A stretch of 64,000 bases of DNA, taken from the NCBI GenBank assembly GCA_036274675.1, contig DASUFE010000040.1, positions 1 to 64,000 on the forward strand, read 5' to 3'. Position 1 is the first letter of the stretch. The number at the start of each line of letters is the position of its first letter. Source of the DNA: DASUFE01 sp036274675 (lineage in GTDB: Bacteria; Pseudomonadota; Gammaproteobacteria; HTCC5015). The notes under the pieces were generated by a model, which was given only the letters and a program-made list of their open reading frames with translations, did no database searches and had not been told where the DNA came from. Positions 42,156-51,276 of the stretch are shown in pieces. The position numbers and the translations under genes are program-made.

Positions 42156-42549
42156 CGGATTAATACTGAATAACTCTTAAGAGTTTCGCCGCCCCTGCGG
42201 AGCCTGCTACGCGGTTCACAAAACCGCCGGGGGCAGTTTTGAACAGCGTAGCTGGCCTGTAGCAGGTGAGCTACAAGGATGTAGCTCATAAAATCGCTCC
42301 CGGCGATTTTGTCTTTTTCTTGCGAAAAGAAAGGGGGAAAGCAACGCGCTTTCAGGCGTGACGGTGTTTAGGCTATTGGATAAATCGTGGCGCGTACAAT
42401 GCACCTGCGGCTACGGGACAGAGAACGGCAAGCGACCGCGAGGGATGGTGGAAATGCAGATTTTGCAGGAGCAAAAATCCGCCAACAGCAGAATCTACAG
42501 TTTGTTCCGCAACATTTCTTAACGGAATCTGATCGCAAAACCACAAAAA
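42156..42549. other. Intergenic region with no gene seen
   Basis: 394 bp between the His-rich gene and the convergent M50 gene. It contains several short repeats ('ggtgagctacaaggatgtagctc', a stem around 'gctac...gtagc') and at 42459-42480 an inverted repeat gattttgc-agga-gcaaaaatc. No open frame here has protein-like composition. It may be the remains of a mobile or repetitive element. Confidence 0.5.
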
Positions 42550-43260
42550 TTATTTATCGACGCGCGCCGCCATTACCGTCCGCGTTGCAATCGAGTACAG
42601 GAACCATCCGATCAGCATGGTCCAGGCGCCGCCGTTGTGTCCGCTCAGCAGCCTCCACAGGCCGTAGCCGATAAAGAGCGCGGCGGTGACGCGTCCGGCC
42701 TGGGCGGCGTAGACGGTGGCGCGACCCAGATTTCGGGTGAATACCCACAGCAATGCGCGCAATACGCGTCCGCCGTCCAGCGGGTACCCGGGGATCAGAT
42801 TGAACACCAGTAATGACAGATTGATGTAACCGAGATGACTTATCAGGCCCTGCAGCGGCTCGCTCGATTCCGTCAACGGCTGGATACCGAGAAAAAGGAG
42901 CCCCAGCGCCAGACTGACCAGAGGCCCGCCGATCGCAATCAGAAATTCGGCGAGCGGATGCGGCGGCTCGCCGCCGAGGCGCGCGACGCCGCCGAACAGG
43001 AACAGGGTGATCCCATGCACCGGCACCTTATAATGGAATGCCACCAGCGAATGCCCCAGTTCGTGCAGCAGCACGCTGAGGAACAACCCCAGAGCCGTCA
43101 CGGCTCCCATCAGCCAGTACAGCGGCGCGGGCCAGCCGGTGAACATGGCAGGGTACGAACTCGTCGCCAGCATCCAGCTCAGCAGGATAAAAATCAGGAA
43201 CCAGGAGGCATCCAGGTCCACCGGTATGCCCCCGATCCTGCCGAGACGGATAGTATTCAT
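42550..43260 (-). CDS. M50 site-2-protease-family membrane protein (no CBS domains)
   Basis: A protein of 236 aa, five or six transmembrane helices. Zinc site 'LLHELGHSLVAFHY' and 'NLIPGYPLDGGRVLRALLW', the two canonical halves. It begins 'RLGRIGGIPVDLDASWFLI', typical of the SpoIVFB/Rip3 group. Many relatives carry CBS domains behind the protease; here the chain stops after the last helix, so it is the minimal form. Substrate unknown; such enzymes release membrane-tethered regulators or clear signal-peptide remnants. Confidence 0.87.
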   Translation of the reverse strand: MNTIRLGRIGGIPVDLDASWFLIFILLSWMLATSSYPAMFTGWPAPLYWLMGAVTALGLFLSVLLHELGHSLVAFHYKVPVHGITLFLFGGVARLGGEPPHPLAEFLIAIGGPLVSLALGLLFLGIQPLTESSEPLQGLISHLGYINLSLLVFNLIPGYPLDGGRVLRALLWVFTRNLGRATVYAAQAGRVTAALFIGYGLWRLLSGHNGGAWTMLIGWFLYSIATRTVMAARVDK

Positions 43261-43348
43261 TGGCCTGCTCCATCTTTTAAAGAATATGAGTGTTAAATAA
43301 GACCCCGGCGATCAGGGCTTTGGATTTTTTCTCTTCCCGGCGAAAAAT

Positions 43349-43461
43349 CATCTCTCGCGGTGACGCGGAGACGCAGAGAACGCCGTGATTATACATTGAA
43401 AAGCTCCGACCCGGATTTCCCCGGCGAATCCCCGAGTCCCGGCCCTTGTGAGAGATCCCTG
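43349..43461. repeat. Family H element
   Basis: Left 'atctctcgcggtgacgcggagacgcagagaacgccgtg' and right 'ccccggcgaatccccgagtcccggcccttgtgagagat'. The right arm has drifted more than in other copies. It lies between the divergent M50 and lipoprotein genes. Confidence 0.65.
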
Positions 43462-43539
43462 ATTTCTTTACCCCGGTCTTTGAACATCGAATTCCTGCTA
43501 TATATACTCATTCTGAATTTGCGGACAAGGATCACCGTT

Positions 43540-43968
43540 ATGGCGTTTGCGAAAAATACCCGGCTGCTTTGCGTTCTGTTACTGCTGGCCTCCTGCGGAA
43601 CTTCGGATCCCGAGGCGGCGATACGCGCCAATATCGCTTACATGCAGGAGGCGGTGGAAGCCAGGGAAGCCGGAGCGGCGGTCGGGTATCTAGCGGAACA
43701 CTTCACCGGCTCCTTCGGCACCGACAAGCGGGACCTGCGACGCCTGTTGGCGGCGCAATTTCTGCAGCACAAACATGTCACGGTGACCATCACGCGTCTG
43801 GATATTTCGGTTAACGAATATAACCCTGTAACCGCGCGCATGGAAGCGGTCGTCATTGTCACCGGGGCCGAAGGCCTGCTGCCGCGGAACGGCGAGCTGA
43901 TCGATGTCACCGGCGATTGGGAATTGCACGATGGCGAATGGCTGCTCGTCAGCGCCCAATGGGAATAA
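43540..43968 (+). CDS. Lipoprotein with NTF2-like fold (prediction)
   Basis: A protein of 142 aa from the ATG at 43540 (AAGG 9 bases upstream). Lipobox 'LLLASCGTS' (Cys at about 18). The mature part, with helices 'EAAIRANIAYMQEAVEAREAGAAV' and 'KRDLRRLLAAQFL' followed by strands 'TVTITRLDIS', 'MEAVVIVTG', 'DVTGDWELHDGEWLLVSAQW', has the order of an NTF2-like/SnoaL fold. Role unknown. Confidence 0.7.
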   Translation: MAFAKNTRLLCVLLLLASCGTSDPEAAIRANIAYMQEAVEAREAGAAVGYLAEHFTGSFGTDKRDLRRLLAAQFLQHKHVTVTITRLDISVNEYNPVTARMEAVVIVTGAEGLLPRNGELIDVTGDWELHDGEWLLVSAQWE

Positions 43969-43969
43969 A

Positions 43970-44155
43970 AAGATTTCTCGCAGAGTTCGCAGAGACGCTG
44001 TAGTCAAAAGACATGCCCACAAGGGGATGGTGGAGGCCGCGATGTAATGTACGCAGTTCGATCGTCCGCGGGCTGTCTTTGCGAGCTCTGGGATTTCTTC
44101 GCGAACATTTTTCTTACTTCAGCGCCTCTGCGAACTCTGCGAGAGGTCTTATCTT
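43970..44155. repeat. Family H element, long form 1
   Basis: Starts within 3 bp of the lipoprotein stop: 'gatttctcgcagagttcgcagagacgctg', interior 'gatgtaatgtacgcagttcgatcgtccgcgggct', right arm 'agcgcctctgcgaactctgcgagaggtc'. The interior aligns with the copy at 44881-45060, so this 185-bp form is a defined unit, not just two arms. Confidence 0.8.
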
Positions 44156-44195
44156 TAATCCAGCGAACTCCGCGCAAAAAAATCAAGGAGATTAT

Positions 44196-44861
44196 ATGAA
44201 ACAGACTGTGGTCATTACCGGCGCGAACCGGGGCATAGGGCTTGAGCTGGTCCGTGAATACCTGCGGCGCGGCTGCGAAGTCATCGGCTTGTGCCGCGAG
44301 ACCTCCGCTGAACTCGACGCCAGCGGCGCGCGCGTCATCGACGGCGTGGATGTCGCCGACGCCCCTTCCGCACAGACAGCGGCCAGGAAATTAAAAGGCG
44401 TAGCCGTCGACATTCTGATCAACAACGCGGGCATCTTCGAGGACGACCGCCTGGGCAGGCTCGATTATCAGATGCTGCAGCGCCAATTCGAGGTCAACGC
44501 GCTGGGGCCGCTGCATATCACCGAGGCCTTGCTCGATAACCTGGGAAAAGGCTCGAAAATCGCGCTTATCACCAGCCGCATGGGTTCCATCGCCGACAAT
44601 GGTTCCGGCGGCTACTACGGGTATCGCATGTCCAAGGCCGCCTTGAACGCGGCGGGGAAATCCCTGGCGGTGGATTTGCGCGGGCGCGGCATCGCGGTGG
44701 CGATACTCCACCCCGGATTTGTGCAGACGCGCATGGTGGATTTCGCCGGCGACATACCGCCCGCAACCGCCGCCAAACGCCTCGCGCAGCGCATCGACGA
44801 GATTGATCTCAAAACCACCGGCAGCTTCCGCCACTCCAGCGGCGAAGCACTCCCCTGGTAA
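44196..44861 (+). CDS. Short-chain dehydrogenase/reductase
   Basis: A protein of 221 aa from the ATG at 44196, fixed by AAGGAG 7 bases upstream. Cofactor motif 'VVITGANRGIGLELVREYL', 'DILINNAGI', catalytic Tyr-x3-Lys in 'YYGYRMSKAALNAA' with Ser upstream in 'LITSRMGSI', and 'VAILHPGFVQTRMVD'. All family residues are present. The alkaline/acidic pattern after strand 2 ('GLCRETSAEL', Arg) hints at NADPH. Substrate unknown. It is flanked on both sides by long-form family H repeats. Confidence 0.88.
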   Translation: MKQTVVITGANRGIGLELVREYLRRGCEVIGLCRETSAELDASGARVIDGVDVADAPSAQTAARKLKGVAVDILINNAGIFEDDRLGRLDYQMLQRQFEVNALGPLHITEALLDNLGKGSKIALITSRMGSIADNGSGGYYGYRMSKAALNAAGKSLAVDLRGRGIAVAILHPGFVQTRMVDFAGDIPPATAAKRLAQRIDEIDLKTTGSFRHSSGEALPW

Positions 44862-44880
44862 CAAGTTCGCGAATAAAAGA

Positions 44881-45060
44881 AAACCTCTCGCGGAGTACGC
44901 AGAGACGCTGCAGTCAAACGACTTGTGCGCAGGGTATGCAGTGGTCGCTATGTAATGCGCGCGGTTCTATCCGTCCACGGGTTATCTTTGCGGGCTTCTC
45001 AGCTTCTTCGCGAACTTTATTCATGCTGCAGCGCCTTTGCGCACTCTGCGAGAGATAATT
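44881..45060. repeat. Family H element, long form 2
   Basis: 'acctctcgcggagtacgcagagacgctgcag', interior 'gctatgtaatgcgcgcggttctatccgtccacggg', right arm 'gcgcctttgcgcactctgcgagagat'. Lies between the convergent dehydrogenase and rhodopsin-transducer-like genes. Confidence 0.8.
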
Positions 45061-45066
45061 TTTTGT

Positions 45067-45444
45067 CTAAGCAGTGGGGAAGGCGAGGGTGCTGATCAGT
45101 GCCAACTCCGCCTGGCGCGAATCCAGTCGTGTATGCTGCACCACAATCGGTACGTCGGAGCGGAACACACTGGCGAAGTCGGTCTCGCGCGGTATCCGCT
45201 CCGGATCCCTCAGTTCGTTGAACCGAAGATGCAATGTACGCTGCGCGGGAACCGTCAACAGATAAGGGCCGGCGGACGCCCGGTCGGAAAAATAGACGGT
45301 GATTTCAACATGCGCATCCTGCCGGTTGCAGTTCAGAATGCAGGCGGTTTCATGGCTGGTTAACGCGGGGGCCGGTCCGTGGCTGGAGCCGGGGATATAG
45401 CCTTCCGCGATCGCCCAGACTTTTTTACCGATCGATTCCTCCAT
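45067..45444 (-). CDS. Sensory-rhodopsin-transducer-family small protein
   Basis: A protein of 125 aa from the ATG at 45444 (GGAG with 6-base spacing); upstream in-frame ATGs would run into the FAD gene. Family marks of the Anabaena sensory rhodopsin transducer: 'GKKVWAIAEGYIPGSS', 'SHETACILNCN', 'DAHVEITVYFSDR', 'PYLLTVPAQRTLHLRFNEL', 'DVPIVVQHTRLDSRQAE'. Most members lie in genomes without rhodopsin and are predicted small-molecule or sugar binders forming beta-barrel tetramers. No rhodopsin gene is in this window; its place behind catabolic genes supports a metabolite-binding role. Last gene of the operon. Confidence 0.88.
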   Translation of the reverse strand: MEESIGKKVWAIAEGYIPGSSHGPAPALTSHETACILNCNRQDAHVEITVYFSDRASAGPYLLTVPAQRTLHLRFNELRDPERIPRETDFASVFRSDVPIVVQHTRLDSRQAELALISTLAFPTA

Positions 45445-45470
45445 GTTCGTCTCCGCCTCCTGCGGCTTCA

Positions 45471-48371
45471 TTAAAAATCCTGCCGCCATGCCATTTGCAT
45501 GACCTCGGCCATATGCATGGCCTGACGGCCCGTGGCCTGCCGGATCTGCTCGCGGCAGCTGAAACCGTCGGCGATGATCAAGGTATCCGCGTCGCAGAGC
45601 CGCACGCGCGGTAGCAGCCTGCGTTCGCCCGCGGCGATGGATACAACGTATTTTTCACGCTCGTAACCGAAGGAGCCGGCCATGCCGCAGCAACCGGTGT
45701 CCGGAATTTCGCAGTCCAGCCCCACGGCCCCGATCAGGGCGCGGTCAGCCTCGGTTCCGAGCACAGCCTTGTGATGGCAATGCATATGCAGCAGCGCCTT
45801 GCGGCGCAGTTTTGGCAGCCGCGCCTGCCGGCTCATGAATTCTCCGAAGTGACAGGTGTTGCGGCGCAGCTGCAAGGCCACTTCGTCGCCCGGAAACAAC
45901 TCTTGCAGTTCGTGGCGAAACACCGAGGTACAAGCGGGCTCCAGCGCGACGATGGGCATACCTTGCCGCAGCGGTTCCTCCAGGACCTGCATGATGCGGC
46001 GCAACCGTTCCCGGGCCTCTTCGAGGAAACCGAATTCGTACAGCGGACGGCCGCAGCACAACCGTTCGGGCGGCAGTCGCACGCGGTAACCGCAGGCTTC
46101 CAGCACTTCGACCGCGGCCTGCGCCACCCAGGGGGTGAAATAATTGTTGAAGGTATCCGCCCACAGCATGACTTCATGTCTGGAATCGGCCGGCTTGCGG
46201 TGCGCGTACCAGGCCCTGAAGCCGGGCGCCGCCAGTCGGGGCAGCTCCCGCTCCGGCGCAATACCCGCGATCTGCTTCGCCAGGCGCCCGGTAATCCCGC
46301 CATGCAAAAGGGAATTGACCGGGCCGGGAAACTTTGTCCCCAGCGCCGCCCAGCGGTCGATATGGCCGAATAACCGGGCTTTCAGCGGCCTGCGCCTGCG
46401 CCGGTAATAGTGATGGAAAAACTCCGCCTTGTACGTCGCCATGTCGACGTTGACCGGGCACTCGTGTTTGCAGCCCTTGCAGCTCAGACACAAATCCAGC
46501 GCCTCCTTCACGCTCTCGCTTTCCCATCCTTCCTTGATCACTTCGCCCTTGAGCATTTCGAACAGCAGGTGGGCGCGCCCGCGGGTGGAATGCTTTTCAT
46601 CGCGGGTCGCCATGTAGCTGGGGCACATCGTGCCCGCTTCGGTCTTGCGACACTCGCCGACACCGACGCAGCGTAACAGCGCCTGGTTGAAATTCCCCGC
46701 GTCCGCGGGATATTTGAAAAAAGTCACGACCTTCTGATGGGAGCCGGTCATGCCTTTGATGCGCAGGTCGGCGTCCATCGGATAAGGATCGACCACCTTG
46801 CCGGGATTCATTTTCCAGTCCGGGTCCCACAGGCTTTTAAATTTGCGGAAGGCCTCGATCATATCCTCGCCGTACATTATGTTCATCAGTTCGCCGCGGG
46901 ACTGGCCGTCGCCGTGCTCGCCGGACAAGGAGCCTCCGCAGGCAACGACCAGGGATGCCGCCTCACGCGCGAATTTCCGGTAGCGCGCGATCCCTGCTTC
47001 CGAATCCAGGTCGAAACTGATGCTCACATGCACGCATCCCTGGCCGAAATGCCCGTATAAATCGCCCTGGTAGCCGTAACGATCCAGCAGTTTCCGGAAC
47101 TGTCGCAGGTATTCGCCGAGCCGCGCGGGCGGCACCGCGGCATCTTCCCAGCCGGACCAAGTGGGCAACCGCCCCGATGGATGCGCCGTCACGCCCAGCG
47201 CGGACTTACGAACTTCCCAGATTTTCTTCACATCGGCGCGGTTTTTGTAGACGACGGCGCCGCTGATGCCCTTGTCATGGTCCTGCAACTCCCGCACCGC
47301 GCGTTCGGCCCGGGCGCAGGCTTCCTCCGCGGTCGCGCCGCCGAATTCGACCACCAGCCAGCCGTCGCCCGCGGGCAGCATCGATAGTTCGCTTTCATGC
47401 AGATGGCTTTTTCGGATATCGTCCGCGAGCGCGCGGTCCATGCCTTCCAGCGCCGTCGGTTGATGACTCATCACCGCCGGCACATGATCGCAGGCGACGA
47501 ACACGTCGGGATATCCCAGCACCGCGAGCGCGCGCGCCGGCGGACTGTCGACCAGGCGCAGTTTCGCCCGCAGCACGATGACGCAGGCGCCTTCGGTTCC
47601 CACCAGCGCGCGGGCGACATTAAAGCCGTTCTCGTCGAACAGCTCGTCCAGGCTGAAGCCGGACACACGCCGCGGAATATTCGGCATGCGTTCGCGGATA
47701 AGCCTCGCGTAGCGGTCGCGCAAGGCGCGCAGCCCCGCGTAAATCTCGCCGCGGCGGCCGCCGGCGTTTATGATGCCTTCGAGTTCGGCTTCCGAAGTCG
47801 GACCCACGGTCATGCGCAGGCCGTCATAGGTGAGGACGTCCAGCTCGATCACGTTTTCGGAAGTGCGGCCGCCCATGATCGAATGCACGCCGCAAGAATT
47901 GTTGCCGATCATGCCGCCGAGCGTGTTGTGGCTGTGCGTCGAGGGATCGGGGGCGAATGTGAGGTGATGTTCTTCCGCGCGTTCGCGCAGCCGGTCCAGC
48001 ACTGTCCCGGGCTCGACGACCGCCGTCCTGGCCTCGGCATCGAGAGATATGATCTTGTGCAGATATTTGGTCATGTCGAGGACGACCGCCACATTGCAGC
48101 ACTGCCCCGCAAGGCTAGTGCCGCCCCCGCGCGACAGCACCGGCAGCCGGTATTCGCGGCAGATTGCGACTGCGGCGACGACATCCTCCACGGTCTTCGG
48201 TATAACGACGCCGATCGGCACCTGGCGGTAGTTCGACGCGTCGGCCGCATATAAAGCGCGGCTGCCTTCGTCGAAGCAAACCTCCGCGGTGGTGCCTTCC
48301 TGCAGGCGGCGAATAACCTCGGGTATGACGCGCTCGTCATAGAGACTTGCCGCATGCTTGTCAAACGGCAT
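45471..48371 (-). CDS. FAD- and Fe-S-containing D-2-hydroxyacid dehydrogenase (GlcD-GlpC fusion)
   Basis: A protein of 966 aa. N-terminal FAD-binding-4 domain ('IPKTVEDVVAAVAICREY', 'VLSRGGGTSLAGQCCN', 'HNTLGGMIGNNSCGVHS'), FAD-oxidase C domain to about 540, then iron-sulphur ligands 'CVGVGECRKT..TMCPSY' and 'CLSCKGCKHECPVN', and two CCG-type domains ('RLCCGRPLYEFGF', 'CHHKAVLG...CCGMAGSFGYE'). The plan is that of YdiJ-like D-lactate/D-2-hydroxyglutarate dehydrogenases, which pass electrons to quinone or cytochrome. Its first 11 bases overlap the end of the enolase-superfamily gene, showing translational coupling and a common pathway. Confidence 0.88.
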   Translation of the reverse strand: MPFDKHAASLYDERVIPEVIRRLQEGTTAEVCFDEGSRALYAADASNYRQVPIGVVIPKTVEDVVAAVAICREYRLPVLSRGGGTSLAGQCCNVAVVLDMTKYLHKIISLDAEARTAVVEPGTVLDRLRERAEEHHLTFAPDPSTHSHNTLGGMIGNNSCGVHSIMGGRTSENVIELDVLTYDGLRMTVGPTSEAELEGIINAGGRRGEIYAGLRALRDRYARLIRERMPNIPRRVSGFSLDELFDENGFNVARALVGTEGACVIVLRAKLRLVDSPPARALAVLGYPDVFVACDHVPAVMSHQPTALEGMDRALADDIRKSHLHESELSMLPAGDGWLVVEFGGATAEEACARAERAVRELQDHDKGISGAVVYKNRADVKKIWEVRKSALGVTAHPSGRLPTWSGWEDAAVPPARLGEYLRQFRKLLDRYGYQGDLYGHFGQGCVHVSISFDLDSEAGIARYRKFAREAASLVVACGGSLSGEHGDGQSRGELMNIMYGEDMIEAFRKFKSLWDPDWKMNPGKVVDPYPMDADLRIKGMTGSHQKVVTFFKYPADAGNFNQALLRCVGVGECRKTEAGTMCPSYMATRDEKHSTRGRAHLLFEMLKGEVIKEGWESESVKEALDLCLSCKGCKHECPVNVDMATYKAEFFHHYYRRRRRPLKARLFGHIDRWAALGTKFPGPVNSLLHGGITGRLAKQIAGIAPERELPRLAAPGFRAWYAHRKPADSRHEVMLWADTFNNYFTPWVAQAAVEVLEACGYRVRLPPERLCCGRPLYEFGFLEEARERLRRIMQVLEEPLRQGMPIVALEPACTSVFRHELQELFPGDEVALQLRRNTCHFGEFMSRQARLPKLRRKALLHMHCHHKAVLGTEADRALIGAVGLDCEIPDTGCCGMAGSFGYEREKYVVSIAAGERRLLPRVRLCDADTLIIADGFSCREQIRQATGRQAMHMAEVMQMAWRQDF

Positions 48372-49452
48372 GGCGGGCAGCGTCCTGATATTTGAATTCC
48401 AACCCCAGGCCGGGCCGGGTCAGATCCGGTGCAAGACAACCGTCATTCGGCCGCAGCGCACCCTCGAACAAGCGTTGCTCGATGCGGGCATGGTCGTGAA
48501 AATATTCCAGATGCCGCTGGATGGAAAGGGCGCAACCGACGTGAACGCTGAGGTTGGGCGCGCAATGCGATGAAACCGGCGTGTCGAAAGCCCGCGCCAG
48601 CGCGGCGATTTCCAGATACCCGCTGATGCCGGCGCAGCGCGTAACATCCGGCATGAGATAATCGACCGCGCCCGCTTCCAGCATGCGCCGGAAATAATGC
48701 AGGTCCGGCCCGTATTCGCCGGCGGCGATTGCCATCGCCGGCGGGCAATGATCGCGCAGCCAACGCAAACCTTCCAGATCGTCGGAGGAGACCGGCTCTT
48801 CATACCAGCGCACGTCGCTATCGGCAAAGGCTTCCGCCATGCGACGCGCCTGGCGGCGCATATAGGCGCCGTTGGCGTCGACGAACAGCTCGACCCCCGG
48901 CGGCAAGGCGTCGCGGACCGCGCGCACGCGCTCCGGATCCCGCGCGGGCTCGCGCCCGATTTTCATTTTCACCATGCGTATGCCGGAATCCGCCCAGCCC
49001 GCGAGCTGTCCGCACAGCGTCTTTTCGGAATATGAAGTGAATCCGCCACTGCCGTAAATCGGGATCCGCTCGCGCACGCGCCCCAAAAGACTTACCAGCG
49101 GCAGTTGCAGCAGCCGCGCCTTTAAATCCCAGAGTGCGATATCGGCCGCAGCGATGGCCATCGACGCGATACCCGTGCGCCCGATATTACGCACGGCTTG
49201 CAGCATCGACAGCCACAACGCCGGGATATCGAAAACATCCCTCCGCAGCAGCACGGGCTCAAGGGAATTCTTCACGATGCCGGCCGCGGACTTATCGGCA
49301 TAACTGTAGCCGGTGCCGCTGGCTCCGGCTCCGGAAATCTTCACCACCACCAGCCCGGTCGCGTTCCATTCGATCGTCCCGTCCGATTCCGGAGCATCCG
49401 TCGGAATGGAATAGGCGCTGACATCGATGGACTGGATGGCCGCTTCCGGCAT
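48361..49452 (-). CDS. Enolase-superfamily dehydratase/racemase (mandelate racemase subgroup)
   Basis: A protein of 363 aa. Barrel-domain residues: 'MVKMKIGRE' (KxK), metal ligands 'FVDANGAY' (D), 'WYEEPVS' (E), 'AAGEYG' (E), and the Asp-His dyad from 'MPDVTRCAGISGY' and 'VSSHCAPN'. KxK with a His-Asp dyad is the mandelate-racemase subgroup, whose members dehydrate or epimerise sugar acids or alpha-hydroxy acids. With the FAD dehydrogenase (overlapping by 11 bases) and the ThDP enzyme upstream, it probably breaks down a 2-hydroxy or sugar acid. The specific substrate is not readable. Confidence 0.87.
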   Translation of the reverse strand: MPEAAIQSIDVSAYSIPTDAPESDGTIEWNATGLVVVKISGAGASGTGYSYADKSAAGIVKNSLEPVLLRRDVFDIPALWLSMLQAVRNIGRTGIASMAIAAADIALWDLKARLLQLPLVSLLGRVRERIPIYGSGGFTSYSEKTLCGQLAGWADSGIRMVKMKIGREPARDPERVRAVRDALPPGVELFVDANGAYMRRQARRMAEAFADSDVRWYEEPVSSDDLEGLRWLRDHCPPAMAIAAGEYGPDLHYFRRMLEAGAVDYLMPDVTRCAGISGYLEIAALARAFDTPVSSHCAPNLSVHVGCALSIQRHLEYFHDHARIEQRLFEGALRPNDGCLAPDLTRPGLGLEFKYQDAARHAV

Positions 49453-49509
49453 AAATCACTGTGGTCGCAGTATGCTTATTTCGAAACTTCGTTTATTTCA
49501 CGATTTCGC

Positions 49510-51276
49510 TTATTTAACGATTTCTCGGGCCGAGGCCTTTACGACGCGGCCCGCTTCCGGATCCCCTTTCCACAGCGCCTTCAGATATCCCCTGACCTGC
49601 TCCAGCTTCATGTGCGGCGGCAATGGCGGCACAGCCGGATCGGTATGGAATTCAACGACCACCGGCTTGTCCGCGCGCAATGCCAGATCCCAGGCGTTCT
49701 GCACCTGTTTTGGATCGCTCACTTCAATGCCTTTGAGACCGATCAATTCGGCATAAGCGGCATACGGAAAATCGGGCAGGTTCTGCGAATCCTCGAACTT
49801 GGGATCGCCTCCCATGACGCGCTGTTCCCAGGTGACCATGTTGAGATCGCCGTTGTTCAGCACCACGATGATGAGTTGTGGATTTTCCCAGCGCTTCCAG
49901 TATTTCTTGATGCTGACCAGTTCGCTGTTGCCGATCATCTGCATCGCGCCGTCGCCGGCGAGCGCGATGACCGGACGTTCCGGGTAGGCGAACTTGGCCG
50001 CGATGGCGTAGGGAACCGCCGGACCCATCGTGGCAAGACTGCCCGAGAGCGTGGCTTTCATGCCTTTGCGCATTTTCAGGTCGCGTGCGTACCAGAACGC
50101 GACCGTTCCCGAATCCGCGGTCAGTATGCAGTTGTCCGGCAGCTGCGGCGACAGCTCCCAGAAGACTTGTTGCGGGTTGATCGGCTGCGCCGGGCCGTGC
50201 GCCCTTTTTTCCAGCGTCTGCCACCACTCGCTCACGTTGCGTTCGATCTGCCCGCGCCAGCCGCGGTCCTTCTTATAGTGCAACCGCGGCAACAACTCGC
50301 GCAGTGTCAGGCGCGCGTCGCCTTCGAGGTTGACCTCCATCGGATAGCGCAGGCTCAATTTGCGCCCGTCGATATCGATCTGTACGCCCCGCGCCTGCTC
50401 TTCCCGCGGCAGGAACTCCGAATACGGAAAGCTGGAGCCGACCATCAGCAGGGTGTCGCAGTTTTCCATCAGTTCCCAACTGGGATTGGTGCCGAGCAGA
50501 CCGATCGAACCGGTGACGTACGGCAGATCGTCGGGCACCGCCGCCTTGCCGAGCAGGGCCTTGGCGATGCCCGCGCCCAGCCTCTCGGCGACTTCGAGCA
50601 CTTCATCGGTCGCCTGCAGGGCGCCGGCGCCGACCAGTATCGCAACTTTCCTGCCGGAATTGAGCACCTCCGCCGCGCGGTCCAGTTCCTCGTCCGCCGG
50701 CACTATGCGCGCCCTGCTGTAGCCGGCGCCGCTGTGGATGCTGCCGTGCTTGCGCGGCGGCACTTCCACCGCCTTCAGTTCCTGCACGTCGTTCGGAACG
50801 ATGATGCAGGTCACGCAGCGCTGGTTTTGCGCGATGCGCATCGAACGGTCGACGGCGTGCCGCATCTGTTCCGGCACTGTCACCATGTGCACGTATTCGT
50901 GCGCCACGTCCTTGAACAGTGAGATCAGATCCACTTCCTGCTGGAAGTCGCCGCCGATCGCCATGCGCGCCGATTGCCCGACGATGGCCACCACGGGCTG
51001 GTTATCCAGCTTCGCGTCGTACAGTCCGTTCAGCAGGTGGATGGCGCCCGGACCCGAAGTCGCGAGGCAGACACCGACCTCGCCGGTGAACTTCGCGTGT
51101 GCGCAGGCCATGAAGGCCGCGCTTTCTTCATGGCGCACCTGGATAAATTCGATCTTGTCGGAATGGCGATCCAGCGCGCCCATGATGCCGTTGATCCCGT
51201 CCCCGGGATAACCATAGATACGCCTGACGCCCCATCCCGCAAGGCGGGTGATCAGGAAATCACTTACTTCTTCCAT
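49510..51276 (-). CDS. Thiamine-diphosphate-dependent enzyme (pyruvate-oxidase/acetolactate-synthase type)
   Basis: A protein of 588 aa with three domains. Pyrimidine-binding domain: 'GWGVRRIYGYPGDGINGI', the catalytic Glu in 'QVRHEESAAFMA', 'TSGPGAIHLLNGLYDA'. Central domain from about 190. Pyrophosphate-binding domain: 'IALAGDGAMQMIGNSEL' and the distal 'VVLNNGDLNMVTWEQ' (GDG-x-NN motif). No C-terminal lipid-binding extension of E. coli PoxB is evident. It probably decarboxylates a 2-oxo acid, possibly the one made by the two genes downstream. First gene of the operon; 57 bp to the next gene. Confidence 0.87.
   Translation of the reverse strand: MEEVSDFLITRLAGWGVRRIYGYPGDGINGIMGALDRHSDKIEFIQVRHEESAAFMACAHAKFTGEVGVCLATSGPGAIHLLNGLYDAKLDNQPVVAIVGQSARMAIGGDFQQEVDLISLFKDVAHEYVHMVTVPEQMRHAVDRSMRIAQNQRCVTCIIVPNDVQELKAVEVPPRKHGSIHSGAGYSRARIVPADEELDRAAEVLNSGRKVAILVGAGALQATDEVLEVAERLGAGIAKALLGKAAVPDDLPYVTGSIGLLGTNPSWELMENCDTLLMVGSSFPYSEFLPREEQARGVQIDIDGRKLSLRYPMEVNLEGDARLTLRELLPRLHYKKDRGWRGQIERNVSEWWQTLEKRAHGPAQPINPQQVFWELSPQLPDNCILTADSGTVAFWYARDLKMRKGMKATLSGSLATMGPAVPYAIAAKFAYPERPVIALAGDGAMQMIGNSELVSIKKYWKRWENPQLIIVVLNNGDLNMVTWEQRVMGGDPKFEDSQNLPDFPYAAYAELIGLKGIEVSDPKQVQNAWDLALRADKPVVVEFHTDPAVPPLPPHMKLEQVRGYLKALWKGDPEAGRVVKASAREIVK

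Noticed and set aside
42300..42549. Possible small RNA or gene in the gap before the M50 gene
   Set aside because: There are short stems and a T-poor end, but no promoter-terminator pair that I can define and no coding frame.
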